DNA of 64,000 nucleotides, taken from Clarkia xantiana subsp. parviflora. Taxonomy: Eukaryota > Streptophyta > Magnoliopsida > Myrtales > Onagraceae. The DNA lies in contig JAPTYO010000002.1 in assembly GCA_036873135.1 (NCBI GenBank), positions 45,747,452-45,811,451 on the forward strand. Reading direction: 5' to 3'. Position 1 is the first letter of the stretch; the number at the start of each line of letters is the position of its first letter. The position numbers and the translations under genes are program-made. Positions 21,900 to 33,379 of the stretch are shown in pieces. The notes beneath the pieces were generated by a model that was not told the origin of the DNA, ran no database searches, and saw nothing but the letters and a program-made list of their open reading frames with translations.

Positions 21900-23865
21900 T
21901 GATTCTTCTGTCATATAGACCAAACCGACCGCCAGTAAACCGAGGGAAGGGGGTCCGTGAAAGAGTTCACACTACCGTCGTGTTCAATCTAATAGATCAG
22001 TCTTTGAAAAACGGTTATTATTTTTCAAATTACCGGAACGGGAATATTTTGAAAAATATGTATACCCGATCTTGGCTTTCCCAAGGCCCTTTTGTATTTT
22101 GAAAATTTCCGACAATTTTACGCATGCATATATAATTCTAATACACTTAGCAAATTATCACATTATGCCATAAAATCGGCCAAACCAAACATCATGCATA
22201 CACGTCATGCGTCTAATGTTCCGAGGAACTCATGCTAGCACATATAATTCTACTATTAAGTAAACTATCACATGCTATTACATCCTCAACATCCTAGCAT
22301 ACGTGTCATACGTGGAACTTCCATAAACATGCATAATTGACGACTGGATTTTCGTTTTAAACATTTTTAAATTAGGGGCTGATTTGCAATTCCTGCTTAC
22401 AATCAAACATGCGAATTTCTAGACATGGATCCTAGGCAATTCCAACCATCACAGCATGTCTATCCTATTGCGCAAACCATATATTTAAATCCCAAAGCTC
22501 AATGCTCGCAATATAACATCCAGATAGCTTGACTAAGTCAAGACGACAATTCTAATTATATCAAATATATGTTGCAGAAAGTAAACAATTGCAAATCAGC
22601 CCTCTAATTTTAATCCAGTCCCTAAAACATGCATTTCCGAGATCCATCTCCATAATCATAACTAGGCATTAGGGTTTTTACCGAAAACATGTAAAACCAC
22701 AAACCCTAAGAGCACTGTTTAGGTTAATTTTAAAGTTCGAAAACATTTTGGATTTAAAATTTGACATCCTATTTTATTGAACATTTTAAAATTTCCGAAA
22801 ATTTTAAAAGTTGGTTCGGTCCAATTTAAAATCCGGTTCGGGTCGGTCCGATTTTAAAGATCCAATTTGGTCCGAAACGGTTCAATAAAATAAGATTGCG
22901 GTTTGGTTCATCACTCTAAACCGGTTCAGATTAGATTCACTTAGTTACCTAGGTCCAACCCAACCTATCTAGGTCGGTCCGATTAAGAAAACCTGTATTG
23001 GTTTAACCCGCTCCGTTAATGCAAATTGGATTTGCCCATAAACCCCAGTGGGTTCGGCCAAAATATTTCTCTTGGGCTAAATAGAGTTTTAAAATCCACC
23101 AGAAACTTAACTTATCCCACAAGAAATATTAATTATGTAAAATAATTCCAATATTGCTAATACATATATAAAAATTCGGCACATTATTAATATATATATA
23201 AATATTGTCAAGATTCTATCTTTAAATGTAAATCAATCAACAATATATATATATAATTATTGTCAAATATATATTTAGGGATATAATATATAGACAATAT
23301 ATCTTCTTAATCTTTTTAAGTAACTAAATCCTATCAATATATATTTATCCTTATCTTTAACTAAATATATTGATAGTTTATATATTTGACTATATATTGT
23401 GAATCTTTTCCTTATCTTTCCAATTTATAGATATATTGTTTCCTTTACTAAAATTAAAATATGGTAACAAATATATCTAATAGTGGCCGGCCGAATTTTC
23501 TTTACTTGCACCCTAAGAAATTAAAAATTTTACCTAATAATTCACCTAGGGTTTTCGGCAAAAAAACACCAAGAATTGGAAAAATTGTCAAATTTTAAGA
23601 TCAAACAATTATGATCATGAATCCAAAAACTGTTCTTGATAAAAATTCATCGTGTTCTTGAAGATTATGAACATCAAACTTAAATTTAAACATAAATTTC
23701 GGCATTGATCTTTAAAAACATGTAAAATCCGAAATTTTAAGTTTTAAAAGATAAAAAAACATGAAATTTTGTTCAAAATTTTCGGATTTCACACCAAAAT
23801 ATCGGTGTTCATAATTAAAACTCATGAACACCAGTTTATCAAAATTTTAAGAACTCCTAACACAG
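21900..23865 (-). other. 5' leader of element A
   Basis: About 2 kb, AT-rich, between primer site and gag position. Parts match element J in reverse complement, for example the 'ccgccagtaaaccga..gtccgtgaaagagttcacac' segment near 21930 with 57780-57840. No gene seen. Confidence 0.55.
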
Positions 23866-23877
23866 GCTCTGATACCA
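23866..23877 (-). other. Primer binding site of element A
   Basis: The minus strand reads tggtatcagagc, matching the initiator tRNA-Met site, one base from the LTR. Confidence 0.9.
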
Positions 23878-23878
23878 C

Positions 23879-25211
23879 CGTTGGATTACGGGGACGTAAT
23901 ACTAGGAAACACTAAAACGTGTATGTGCTAGTAATCTAAATTACGCAGCGGAAGAATTCGCACATACCTCAAAGATGAATCATTTGCCCAAGATGTTGTG
24001 GAGGGAGTTCACGATCCATTAATCGGAACCTCGTGCAAGTTCCTAGAAGGAAGTCCCACGAAGTATAGCTCCACAGCAAATCCTCTGATCAGTTTTTCGG
24101 CGGGGACAGATCCTCGGATTGATTGCTCGAAAGCAATTTGGCACACCCTTGGTGAAGGAGTGGTTCGGCCGAAACTTTACTAAAGGAGTGAAGTAATTCA
24201 CTCCAAATTACTCTTGTGAAGAGTTGTGAGAATGCTTAGGAAAATCCCAAGACACCACTATATATAGGAGGAATGGAGTGGACAAAAGTCCACTCCATTC
24301 CATGTGGTACAAGTTTCGGCCGGCCACCTAATGTATAAGGGAGACCCAATTTTGGGCTTCTCATGTCATTAGGGATTTGGGTCTCGCCCAATTACCCTAA
24401 TGTGACATTTACCCAATTGACTTAGATAACGTATACATATATTAACGGGCTACCATTTACGGCGCCCGTACACATTATGCTAGGGCTGAAAGTAAAATCC
24501 GGTAGGACCGAAAAACTGCCAAAAACCGAACCGGACCGGTCCGAAAAATCCGAACCGTAAATAGACCGTTTAGTATGTGGTCGGATTTTTTAGGTATTAT
24601 TCGGTTTTTCGGTTCGGTTCGGTCCTCATATTCTAAAAACCGTAGAGACCGAACTAGACCAAAGTTACCTAATATTATAATATAATATGATGTATATTAT
24701 ATATTATATTATATTAAGATAACTTAATGTTTTTCTTAAGGAAATCGAGTATTTTCTATTATTATTTTTATTATTACTTTCATCTTTATAAGTGGTAACC
24801 AAATTATCTTATTCTTCATTCCTCTATATTTAACGTTGTTTTCGTTTCACTTTTTGGTAGTTTCAAATTTATCTTTTTATTAATTTTGGAACTTTGAGTA
24901 TATTCTATAAGTATGAATTGTACAAAATTTGGTTTAGTATTCTACATAATTTGATTAACGAGTACTTTAATGTAGTCTACGTGTAAAAGTTGGAGATATT
25001 TTAAATATTGATTGTTGCGTTCGGATTTTCGGTTTAAACCGAAAACCGAACCGAAAAAACCGTACTAAACATGGACAGTTTATTTTTTTCCATACGGATT
25101 TTTGGTCGGATTTTTTGTTGAAAAAATCTGATCCGAATAAATCAGACTCCGACCGAAATAGCTAAAAAACCGGTCCGACCAAACCAGTTTCACCCCTACC
25201 TTATGCTAACA
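23879..25211 (-). repeat. 5' LTR of element A, interrupted by hAT-like element 2
   Basis: Starts cgttggatta (first base changed from t) and ends gctaaca. Removing 24481-25206 leaves 607 bp, exactly the length of the other LTR. The hairpin is at 24270-24301. Confidence 0.93.
24481..25198. mobile_element. hAT-like miniature element 2 (718 bp)
   Basis: Ends tagggctgaaag and gtttcaccccta are inverted. Flanking 8-mers are cattatgc (24473-24480) and ccttatgc (25199-25206), one base apart. The intact 3' LTR of element A reads ccttatgc at the same site, so the left copy mutated. Subterminal 'aaccgaaccgg' motifs match element 1. No transposase is present. Confidence 0.85.
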
Positions 25212-25483
25212 TAAACTTCATCTTCCCGCTGAGAGGCTTCAAGTACTGGCTCCTTAGTAGTTGGGATGGTCCCCGCCTGAGCTTGATTCCAAAATTCCAT
25301 AAACGCTGCCAGCACTTCTGGTGGGATAGACACATGAGCCGTCCTTGTCTCCGCCAGGTTTGGAGGTGGCTTAGAGTGAGGGTGTAGTTCCTCATTAGCG
25401 GTGCAATTATTTTGCAGAGGAGGCTCCCTCCTTTCTTCTTCGTTAGCTTTTCTGGAGTTAGTAGGATCTGTTTGAGATTTCAC
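25212..25483 (-). pseudogene. Gag N-terminal part (element F)
   Basis: A frame starting at 25483, rich in Glu, Pro and Asn, ending at the left border of element A's right LTR. It continues at 15994 on the other side of A. It lies just inside the primer-site region of F, as expected for gag. Confidence 0.7.
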
Positions 25484-25573
25484 GACCTCTTTTACAACAG
25501 TCGTTACACCTTTGGCTTATTCTTCAACGGGGTCATGACTTTTTGATCGCTTTCCCACAGACAGTGCCAAATG

Positions 25574-26282
25574 TTGGATCAAGGATTATTTTCCCTAGCT
25601 TTCGGGAATGGATTTCATGATATCGCCTTGTGTTACTCTCTTAGGTTTCTATCTCGACCTCACAAGATACTTAGTTTGCTTTATGGAGTTTTCGTGGCGT
25701 CAACCTGAAAAGGAGGTGGAGATTTGCCCATGATCACTCCGAAACTTAAGTCAGTAATGGATTATGAGAATAATAATGTAAAGTGTATGTAAATAATGAA
25801 AACACTCAAGGATATTTCTAGGGGAAGTTTACCGATTTTGTATGGCGGTAACCCTTTAGGAAAGGTTTCTCTCCAGATTCGTCATAAGCAAGTGACAATT
25901 AGGTTTCCACCTCACCATTCCTTAAGAAGGAAGGTTTCTTCATGGCGGTAGAAACAGGTGACAAGCAGATGGCCACCTCACAATTTCTTCGAGGGAAGGT
26001 TTCTTCATAGAGGCGGTGGAAAACAGGTTGCCACCTGGACCCATTCCTTAAGAGGAAGGGTTTCCTCGATAAGGTTTGGTTGCTGACTTGACCCATGCCT
26101 TAAGAGGGGGAGTCTTTATCGAGGCTTTTCGCCATCCTTCAAATGTCGTCTAGGTTGTCGACATCCTAAAAAGCGTGTGTCAACTATTTTTCTTCATTTC
26201 TTTGTTCTGGATATAAGTAGTTGTCTACTCATATTTTGGAGTCTCGACTTTGAAGGTCCCGACTAGTAATTTTCCGACTTCA
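25574..26282 (-). repeat. 5' LTR of element F
   Basis: It starts tgttggatcaagg and probably ends ccgacttca (TG..CA on the minus strand). On its inner side the minus strand reads tttggcactgtctgtggg, close to the ttggcgccgtctgtggg of element E. A motif like 'ccattccttaagaggaagg' and 'aaggtttcttcat' recurs about four times between 25850 and 26120. With no partner LTR the outer end is inferred. Confidence 0.65.
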
Positions 26283-26645
26283 TATTATCTTGAATCGTAG
26301 CCCAATAGTCCATATGTTCCGGATGTCTCTTGAACTCATCACCTTGAATAAATGGCAGGTGCAAGAAGAATCATAATTTGCCCTAAGATGCTTCAGCTTC
26401 GTGTAATACACAGTGAGATCATCTAAGCCTTGCCTGGCCAGTACAATCTCTCTATGCAACTGATAAGTTTTATAATCATTCTTTTTGTCAAAACTTTCCG
26501 TCAAATTATTCCAGGCTAAGCTAGCATTCTCACTGTACATTACTATACTATCACCAAGATCCTTAGAAACTGAATTCAATTCCATCCAAACACCACAGAG
26601 TTGCACCGATCCCAAAATTGTGCATGGGCGAACCAAACTTATCAC
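26283..26645 (-). pseudogene. Copia gag fragment (element G)
   Basis: A minus-strand frame with SASLAWNNL-type and TYQLHREIVLARQGLDDLTVYYTKLKHL sequence, the conserved middle of Copia gag proteins, ending in a SCTC stretch. A frame change follows, after which the other frame reads on with FKRHPEHMDYWATIQDNM. F's LTR interrupts it at 26282. No matching pol or LTR was found for it. Confidence 0.7.
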
Positions 26646-27800
26646 GAGAATAGTTTCCAGTTACAAACCCTAGATTATTCTTCTCATGCAAAGAGATAAA
26701 CATAGAGCGGCTTCATCTAGGATAGTCATCGATGCTAGAAAGGGTGACATAAACCAGATGCATACCATGATGATTTGTTGGGTGAAGGTACAGTGGGTGA
26801 TGTGGATGAACATCAGGGAAATCGCCTTCGCTAATCATCTTTTTCTTATCGGTTGCAGTAATCGCCACAACCTCAAATATTTTGATGTTGAACGAAGAGA
26901 TGGAGGGTTTCCGGACTTCTCATCAGCCATCGCAAGGGTAGAAGAAACAGTAAATCACGAATCGATCTAAATCGCAGATGCGAGCGAAGTGGACAAGGAC
27001 AGCGCAGACAAGAATTGCCAAGCGTGGAAACAAGGATCACATGAAGTTGGCGAGAGGAGAAACTGATGTGAGCAGCCCCCGAGGCGAACATGAGTGATGA
27101 TGGACGAATAAACAAGACAAGAAGATCAAAGACACTCTCCAAGACTTATGTTATTTCTATTTAGTGTTTTAGTTTGATTAAGTGTTTTTCAACAGTTAAT
27201 TAGCTGAACTTATGTGCTGGGCGTTTTTTCCATGGGTTAATTATTTGTATTAGTTTAATAAGGTCATTTATGGGTCTAGTGAGCTAAAAAACACCAAGCC
27301 TCATTAGATAAGTCCATTAGGATTTCTTTAAGTCCATTCTAGGTGTCGTTAGGGTTTGTTTGCAGTCTTTTAAAAGTCACCTTAAGGGTTGGCCGAATTA
27401 GTGCAATTTTTGTGAGGATATTTTCTTCTCTTGGTTCTTTGTGAACTACCGAACTTATCACATTGTTCTGTGGCATTTGACACCGACTTATTAATCAAGT
27501 CTTCCATCATTGATTGTGGCGTCATCACCGTATCAAGGTTCTTGCTTCCCCAAGCAACGATTCAAGGTCAATCACCAGTACCTAAAGTAGAAACAGTCCA
27601 GCGACGTCAGCTTGCTAGGATTTCCGTCTCACGTCGGCGAGAATCATATCAGAAACCGTTTCAGACTCGGATACCATCTAGAGTTTGTGGAATGAGAAGA
27701 CAAAGGGTTCAAGACGAAACCCTAGAACGGAGAAGAAAAGAAGACATGAGTCAAGGATTCATTGAGTTTTTTCCTTTAATTGGTGACCCTCATTAAATAG
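26646..27800. other. Unclassified repeat-like region
   Basis: The part at about 27150-27440 looks like retroelement LTR or leader sequence (AT-rich, 'gggttggccgaatta'), but no partner repeat lies in the window. A 121-codon plus-strand frame (27431-27796) is rich in Arg and Gln and resembles no family that I know. Confidence 0.35.
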
Positions 27801-28741
27801 CTAGGTTACTAATAAAAATGTCCAAATACAATCCAAAGTATCCAACACAACCAAATAATAATTCCCTAAAAAAAAGAGGAACAACAAATAAGGCTGACAG
27901 AAGTCCACAAAATCAACTTAAACAATAAATACTAGCCCAATACCATGAGCAGCCCAATTTGACCAAGTCCAAAAAGACTTCAATATGGACGACCAAAAGT
28001 ATGGATGCCTGTAATAATAGTTATCCATCAAAATTCCAATAAATATTTTTTCGATAACTATTATAGATAATTATTGTTACAGGTAATCATATAATTTTTA
28101 CAAGACTAATATTTATTAAATACAATAGATAAGTATGCATACAATGATATACATAAAGATCACAGTTATATATATAAACGCTGTTTTCGTGTCGTATGCA
28201 CTCATTTTGCTGAGTAGTTTCCAACCAGCGTGCATGCATATGCGTAGGATGTTTTAATGTAGCGGCTAACTGATTCATGAAATCGCGGATCAATTATACG
28301 GCCATTTTTTGTTTCTTTTCTTTGGTGATAATCTATCTAGCTACTTTAATCCAGATGTATTTATTACAACTATCGGTTTGATTTGTCTATATATAGGTGA
28401 TGTATGCATTAATTAATAGACTTATCAGTATAGTATGTTATAAATTTAATATTTATATATAGTTTTCTATTTTGTTGTAAGAAAAAAGTATAGTTAAGTC
28501 TAATATATTTTCTTCTAATTAGTTGCATTTTTTAAAATCAATTAAAGTGCTAATTTTTAAGCTTATTTTTAGGGAAGTTATATTATTTTTTCTAAAGTTT
28601 TTTTTTATAGTTAGGGTTTTCTATATATTTATGAATCTGTAATAGAAGAAAACATATACAATGAAAAGTTTTTTTTGCCACTACAATTAATGGTTTTTAA
28701 AGAGAGTTTTCTCTCATTTTGGAAATGGTTCGGCTAAAATA

Positions 28742-28858
28742 AACTCGATTTCTCAGCCATCAGATTATGTATATGTAAGAAATACTTTTTATCTCTCCTG
28801 AATTCTGATTAATTATCTCTCATGTTAGTCCCATGATCTAACGACTGAGAAATCGAGT
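28742..28858. repeat. Short inverted repeat, possible miniature element
   Basis: actcgatttctcag at 28743-28756 faces ctgagaaatcgagt at 28845-28858, a perfect 14-bp pairing that extends with mismatches to about 23 bp. The loop is about 88 bp and AT-rich. No clear target duplication was seen. Confidence 0.55.
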
Positions 28859-29490
28859 TGAAATAAACTCGATTGTATTTTAACTAGCCCTTTTCGAAAT
28901 TACCAAGACTCCACTGTGACGTTTGGATCTCCATCCCCGTCCGTGACATTTTATCCCAAAACCTGAACTATAAACGCTTCATTAACATTGAGATATGATT
29001 GAATTCCTTCTCACAGACAAAATTATAACATCATATCGGCTAACTGACTTCCCCTTGTGCATGTTAATATCATCACAGATAGTAAGAATTTCTTGTGAGT
29101 TTGCCAAAAATTAGAAAGCCAGATTTATAAAAGTTTAGCAACCCAGTTTTTTTTAGGGATAATTCATAACATGATTTTAACATTTTGACAAATTGGGTGC
29201 TTTAATAAGCAAACGTTAAATATTCAAAAGTAAAGATAAAACATAAATACTTATGCGTCGAAAATGGGAAAACTCAAATATCTGAAAAAACTTGTAATCA
29301 GAATTTCCGAATTGGATACTGATCCTATGACCAAATATGAAACCACTAGGTAGCTAGGATTTTACTTATGGGTATAAATGTTTTCTCAAAATGATGCACT
29401 CCAAAACAATAAAAACTTTACTTTCTGTTTCCTTAAATATTGTGATTTATACTTTATTAAAGGTTCTAATTTAGTTTGCATCATAAATAA

Positions 29491-29512
29491 TTTATTATTA
29501 TTATTATTATTA
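29491..29512. repeat. TTA microsatellite
   Basis: About seven uninterrupted TTA units followed by a short TA run. Confidence 0.9.
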
Positions 29513-29821
29513 TATATATCCTGCATGCCCCATAATAATTTATTTAATTTTGCTGGGTGTATTCATTGAATCTAAACTATCGAAGACTAATTCATGTAAT
29601 ATGGTGTAGCAATTCAGCGTTTCATTTCTTAACCACATGCTAGGGGTATAATACACGCTAAGTGACTATGGGAATGGAAAAATATTTATGTTCAACACTT
29701 TACCCTTTAAAGTGCTGACCCGATGCGGTGCGAGTGGGGATTAATTTATACGTGGAATGCCCTCCCCTCTTAGGACCAACTTGTGTGAAAAAAAAAAAAA
29801 AAACTATTGAAGACTGATCTG

Positions 29822-29830
29822 TATATAAAT
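29822..29830 (+). promoter_or_regulatory. TATA box of the phylloplanin-like gene
   Basis: tatataaat, 62 bases before the start codon at 29892. This spacing allows a 5' untranslated leader of roughly 30-40 bases. Confidence 0.7.
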
Positions 29831-29891
29831 AGAGAAGCTAGGTAGGTAAGGTTGATTAGAAACAAGAAAGAGATCAAGCTTACTTGCTAAA

Positions 29892-30350
29892 ATGGCCAAC
29901 TTGTCCTTGCTCCTCCCTATGAGCCTCCTCATCATTATGGTGGCTTTACCGCGGTCGGGTGCCATCCCCATCACGAACGCGATATCAGAGATGAGAGTGA
30001 CTGGTCGACTCGGTTGTACCCTCACTGGCAACCCTAGGATTGGCCTACCGACCCAGCCGCTGGTGGGGGCGAACGTGACTGCATCATGCCTTGTTGGGAC
30101 CATCCCCCTCGGACAGGTCACAACTGATGCTAACGGGGCCTTCACGATGGTGTATCGGGTTCCACCCGGGTTGGTGTTTGAGAGCACTACTTGTACTGTT
30201 CGTGCTACCATGCTTCATATCCTCAACTGCCCTCTCCTTGCCCCGACTCGAGTTCTTGCAACTACCATTAGGTTAACCAACTTGAATAGGAATCCCCAGG
30301 GCGCTTTAATCGCTTCCTTCAACACTTTACCCTTCATGGTTGTCTCTTAG
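29892..30350 (+). CDS. Phylloplanin-like secreted protein (Ole e 1-like fold)
   Basis: Single exon, 152 residues. Residues 1-24 form a signal peptide (NLSLLLPMSLLIIMVALP hydrophobic core, then RSGA), so the product is secreted. The mature part has the spaced cysteines of the phylloplanin / pollen Ole e 1-like family at residues 42 (RLGCTLTG), 66 (TASCLVG), 101 (TTCTVR) and 113 (LNCPLL), plus NVTASC and TDANGAFTM, which match the family's 'transport a modified ligand, next beta strand' pattern. Phylloplanins are leaf-surface proteins of tobacco that inhibit oomycete growth; that this protein acts the same way is inference from family. Length is typical. A TATA box lies at 29822 and the gene converges on the acyltransferase gene ending at 30980. 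Confidence 0.82.
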   Translation: MANLSLLLPMSLLIIMVALPRSGAIPITNAISEMRVTGRLGCTLTGNPRIGLPTQPLVGANVTASCLVGTIPLGQVTTDANGAFTMVYRVPPGLVFESTTCTVRATMLHILNCPLLAPTRVLATTIRLTNLNRNPQGALIASFNTLPFMVVS

Positions 30351-30979
30351 TTTACTTAACTAATAAGTATCATGCATGTATCTACTCTACTCTTTGTTTC
30401 TTCATACAACTTTCCCTTCTATACAATATAACTAGTCTCAAAGTTCTCATATGTACATAATACATGTTGAACCCAATTCTTTTTCCGGGAAATAATCAAC
30501 AAACGGTTTCTTGGAAAAATTAAATAATATTATCCAAAGAAAAAGAAGTAGAAGTCAATTACATTGCAAACAAATGAATTCGTAACAAGGGAAATTCGAG
30601 ACAAGAATCTGCAGATGACAACTATTTGGCTTTCTATGGACAATTTCGGACACCAAGCTAAGGCCGGCCTTCTTCTTCTTCCGTCTGCTATTGTATGTAT
30701 TTGGCTGTATTATTTAAACACAGTTGTTACAGCTACAAACGGCCTCTGCAGATTAATGAAAACTTTCTTCACTGATCATCAGCAACAGAAACACAATCTT
30801 TGCTGCTACCTGCATGTAACATTAGGTTTTCCTTTGAATCTCTGCACTTCATCAACAAGACTCAATTCCATCATGACTAACTAAATATCTGCACCAAAAT
30901 ATGCAACACTTTGTTCACAAAATAATCCATCCATCTTCAGCTAAAAAAAGATGAACAAAGTGAATCAATTTTAGTTACC
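30351..30979. other. Spacer between convergent genes
   Basis: Holds the 3' untranslated ends of the phylloplanin-like gene and the first acyltransferase gene. A 106-codon plus-strand frame at 30564-30884 has no recognisable domain and probably overlaps the latter's 3' untranslated region. Confidence 0.6.
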
Positions 30980-33379
30980 TTATGGATGAGAAGCTAGTGA
31001 ATCATTTTGATTAGAATTGCTTCCATCTATAGAAACCTCAGCCTTATCTTCTTTATTAAGCATGGCCATGGAGCTGCGGGCAGAATCTTCTTCATCATTC
31101 TGCATAACTGAAGTTTCTGCATTGTCTTGCTCTCGTTGATGTTCTTCAGCAGACTCAAAATCAAGTCTTTCCCGATCCTTGCTCTTTCGATTATCTTCCA
31201 GATCACCATAATCCAAATTCTGAAGTATTTCCGGAAGAACAAAAGGGCTGTCCTCTGAAAGCTTCATTCCCATCTCAATATCAAGTTTGTCCATGGAGTG
31301 CCCCGTCATGGCTCCCCCGTGGAGTGGAGTCAGGACAGCCACGTTGTTTATGTTTGTTTGCTCCTCCACATCAACAAATGCTCGGAAATTGTTCAGCGAA
31401 GGTTGGATTTTTGAAAAGAAAACATTGACTAAGTTTCCCATCAATCCTTTGTTGTAAGGGTTCTCCTTTTTGTCATATCGATACCTAAAGTTCTCATATG
31501 TAGTCTACATCAAAATACACATCCAAGTTTCATAAGTATGATTCTAACTAAACAAAATCATAAAAAGAACCCCAAAAAGAAATGATCTTCTAGATTAAGC
31601 AAAACTATAGAATGTGAAATTCTCTGTAAAAGCGGAATCTGTTCCACTTTTAAAAGCTATTCCTATCTCACTCACACACTCGCCCTTCTTTTATAAATAA
31701 TAAAATGTTAACTTTTTTCAATTATACTCTAAGCTCCACATTTGGCAGAATCTCCACTTCTAAACAATGCTATATTGTTTGAAACCTATAACAAAATTCA
31801 CAGTTAAAACATAATCTTTTCAATTTCTTGAATCTATTGACTGTCTCACAAAGTCACTAAAAAATTAACTCTTTTCACTTGAACTCGAGGGTTTCATAAT
31901 TTGCAGAATTTCACCTTCTAAATATGGTATTGAAAAATTAATTAGCATGATTTAAGAGAGTAAAATTCACCTGGTTAGTACAAATAAGGTAGAAGTGGAA
32001 AACAGAGAGACCACCCACGAACCAAACTGCTACGAAACAATATACGATGAGGAAATCTGCCAAGATATCCTTTGACATTCCTTTCAAGATGCTTGCGTTT
32101 TCTAGGTGAATGTTGATCCAAGAAACCACAAACACGTATATGCAGAGCAGGGTTGATGTTGATATGAACATGAAAAAGAACCGATAATTACGCTGCAAAA
32201 ATCACAAAAAAAAAAGCATTGCTTGATAACGAAACAAAAAATTCTTCAATGTAAACAACAATAGGTAGCATAAGACCCAAGAACTTACAACTCCAATGCA
32301 CTGACCAACCCAAGGGCAGTGATGATCGAAACGTTGAACACAGTTATTGCAGATTGAGCAATGAGAAGCACGAGGAGGACGGAACAGTAAACAAGTTTCA
32401 CAGTACTTCACTTTTACTGCATGCCCATTCACATTCACCTCTTTTGTTCGAGGCAGTTTCATATGTGGAGTTCTACCATTTACCCATTCCATCGACGGGG
32501 TAGCCCCATCAAATACATCTTCAGGTTCTGGTGGCCTTGAATTTCTAGGGACTATCCCGGGGTCTCTACTTGAAGTGACAAAGAGAAACACTAAATCCTG
32601 TAAACCAAAAAAAATAAAAAATTATGAGATTATCTCCAAATGATAATCTAACTTTTTCATTTTAGGAAACGGGTCAAGTTCAATTACCAAAATAGTGAGG
32701 AGTGATCCAACAATTAGAAGAGGGAGATAAACAGGATGAGCTGGAATCTTGAAATACATCTTTGTGCAAAAAGCAATTGCAGGGCCGCCAATAAGGACGG
32801 TAGTAAGAAACAAAGATGACGCATCAGGACCGAATATGAATCGACCACCACAGATAAATCTCTGCACCAATATGAAACATAACGAGTCAAGGTCAAGCAC
32901 TATTATGAACATTGTATAATCAGAATCATAAATATGGTACGCGATTTATCTAATATTTCAAGTCATTTAAAATTTGATATGCTGAGTCATTTATCAAGCA
33001 CACTCCCTAACTGAAAAGGTTTGCTCAATCTGCACAGACCTCTCAAAGGCTCGAGCCTAAATTTTGAAAGACTAAATAAATATTGATCATCATATTCTGA
33101 TTTCTGAATGGTTGCTATCATATGATGATGCATACTACAATGTCATAAAATAAAAGCAAGGCCACTGGAAAGAAAATCATCTTCAAGAAACAGCTAATTC
33201 CAATGACCAAACTGAAAAGCGATGACAAGAGTTAAAGATGATTGTCAATATCAATCGAACAGCTGGAGATATGAATCAAAGAGTGGGTGGAGAGAAATCG
33301 GAAGGTGATGGAGGAAGAGACTGACATTGCTTCCTTTCCAAACTTGAAAAAGCCTTGTACGTGAAGTTTCAAGGGCCAT
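30980..33379 (-). CDS. DHHC-type protein S-acyltransferase, gene 1
   Basis: A five-exon gene; spliced length 427 residues. Exons: 33379-33326, 32861-32688, 32597-32289, 32192-31971, 31504-30980; all introns are GT-AG and every junction is in phase 0. The enzyme transfers palmitate to cysteines of target proteins at membranes. Two membrane segments lie near residues 35-56 and 59-85, and two near 182-207 and 220-250. The cytosolic Cys-rich domain spans residues 142-176 with DHHC at 167-170 (catalytic Cys170). The family motifs DPG (88-90) and TTYE (254-257) are present. The tail is acidic and Ser/Asn-rich. The start at 33379 gives [18 protein letters not shown], as in plant homologues. It belongs to the plant PAT group related to Arabidopsis PAT01-PAT09. 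The gene looks intact. Confidence 0.92.

Larger units (their letters stand above)
15995..25211 (-). mobile_element. Element A: decayed Copia element with complete LTRs
   Basis: LTRs of 607 bp each (15995-16601 and 23879-25211, the latter carrying a 726-bp hAT insertion) differ at about 30 positions by eye. The flanks gaaac (15990-15994) and taaac (25212-25216) match in four of five bases. A primer site (23866-23877) and polypurine tract (16602-16610) lie in the right places, so the element is on the minus strand. RT and RNase H remnants occupy 17820-19265. A region of about 4 kb between the pol remnant and the 5' LTR has no recognisable gag or integrase core. The element sits in the gag of element F. 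Confidence 0.92.
12107..26282 (-). mobile_element. Element F: gypsy-type element without pol core, split by element A
   Basis: Read on the minus strand from right to left: 5' LTR (25574-26282), primer-site region, gag (25483 down to 25212, then 15994 to 14841), protease (14774-14257), a degenerate tandem array (about 14080-12720) and, on the opposite strand, an antisense coiled-coil ORF (12107-12490). This is the layout of element E but RT, RNase H and integrase are absent between protease and the array. The 3' LTR is missing at the deletion junction with element D. Element A is inserted in gag. Confidence 0.8.
27801..29820. other. AT-rich intergenic region
   Basis: No gene is supported. It contains an imperfect inverted repeat (28742-28858), a TTA microsatellite (29491-29512) and the upstream region of the phylloplanin-like gene. 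Confidence 0.6.

Noticed and set aside
27431..27796. A 121-codon plus-strand frame
   Set aside because: Composition is arginine-rich without domain, and the surroundings look like retroelement leader; it was left inside the unclassified region.
30564..30884. A 106-codon plus-strand frame between convergent genes
   Set aside because: It lacks homology, has no TATA box in front and overlaps the likely 3' untranslated region of the acyltransferase gene.
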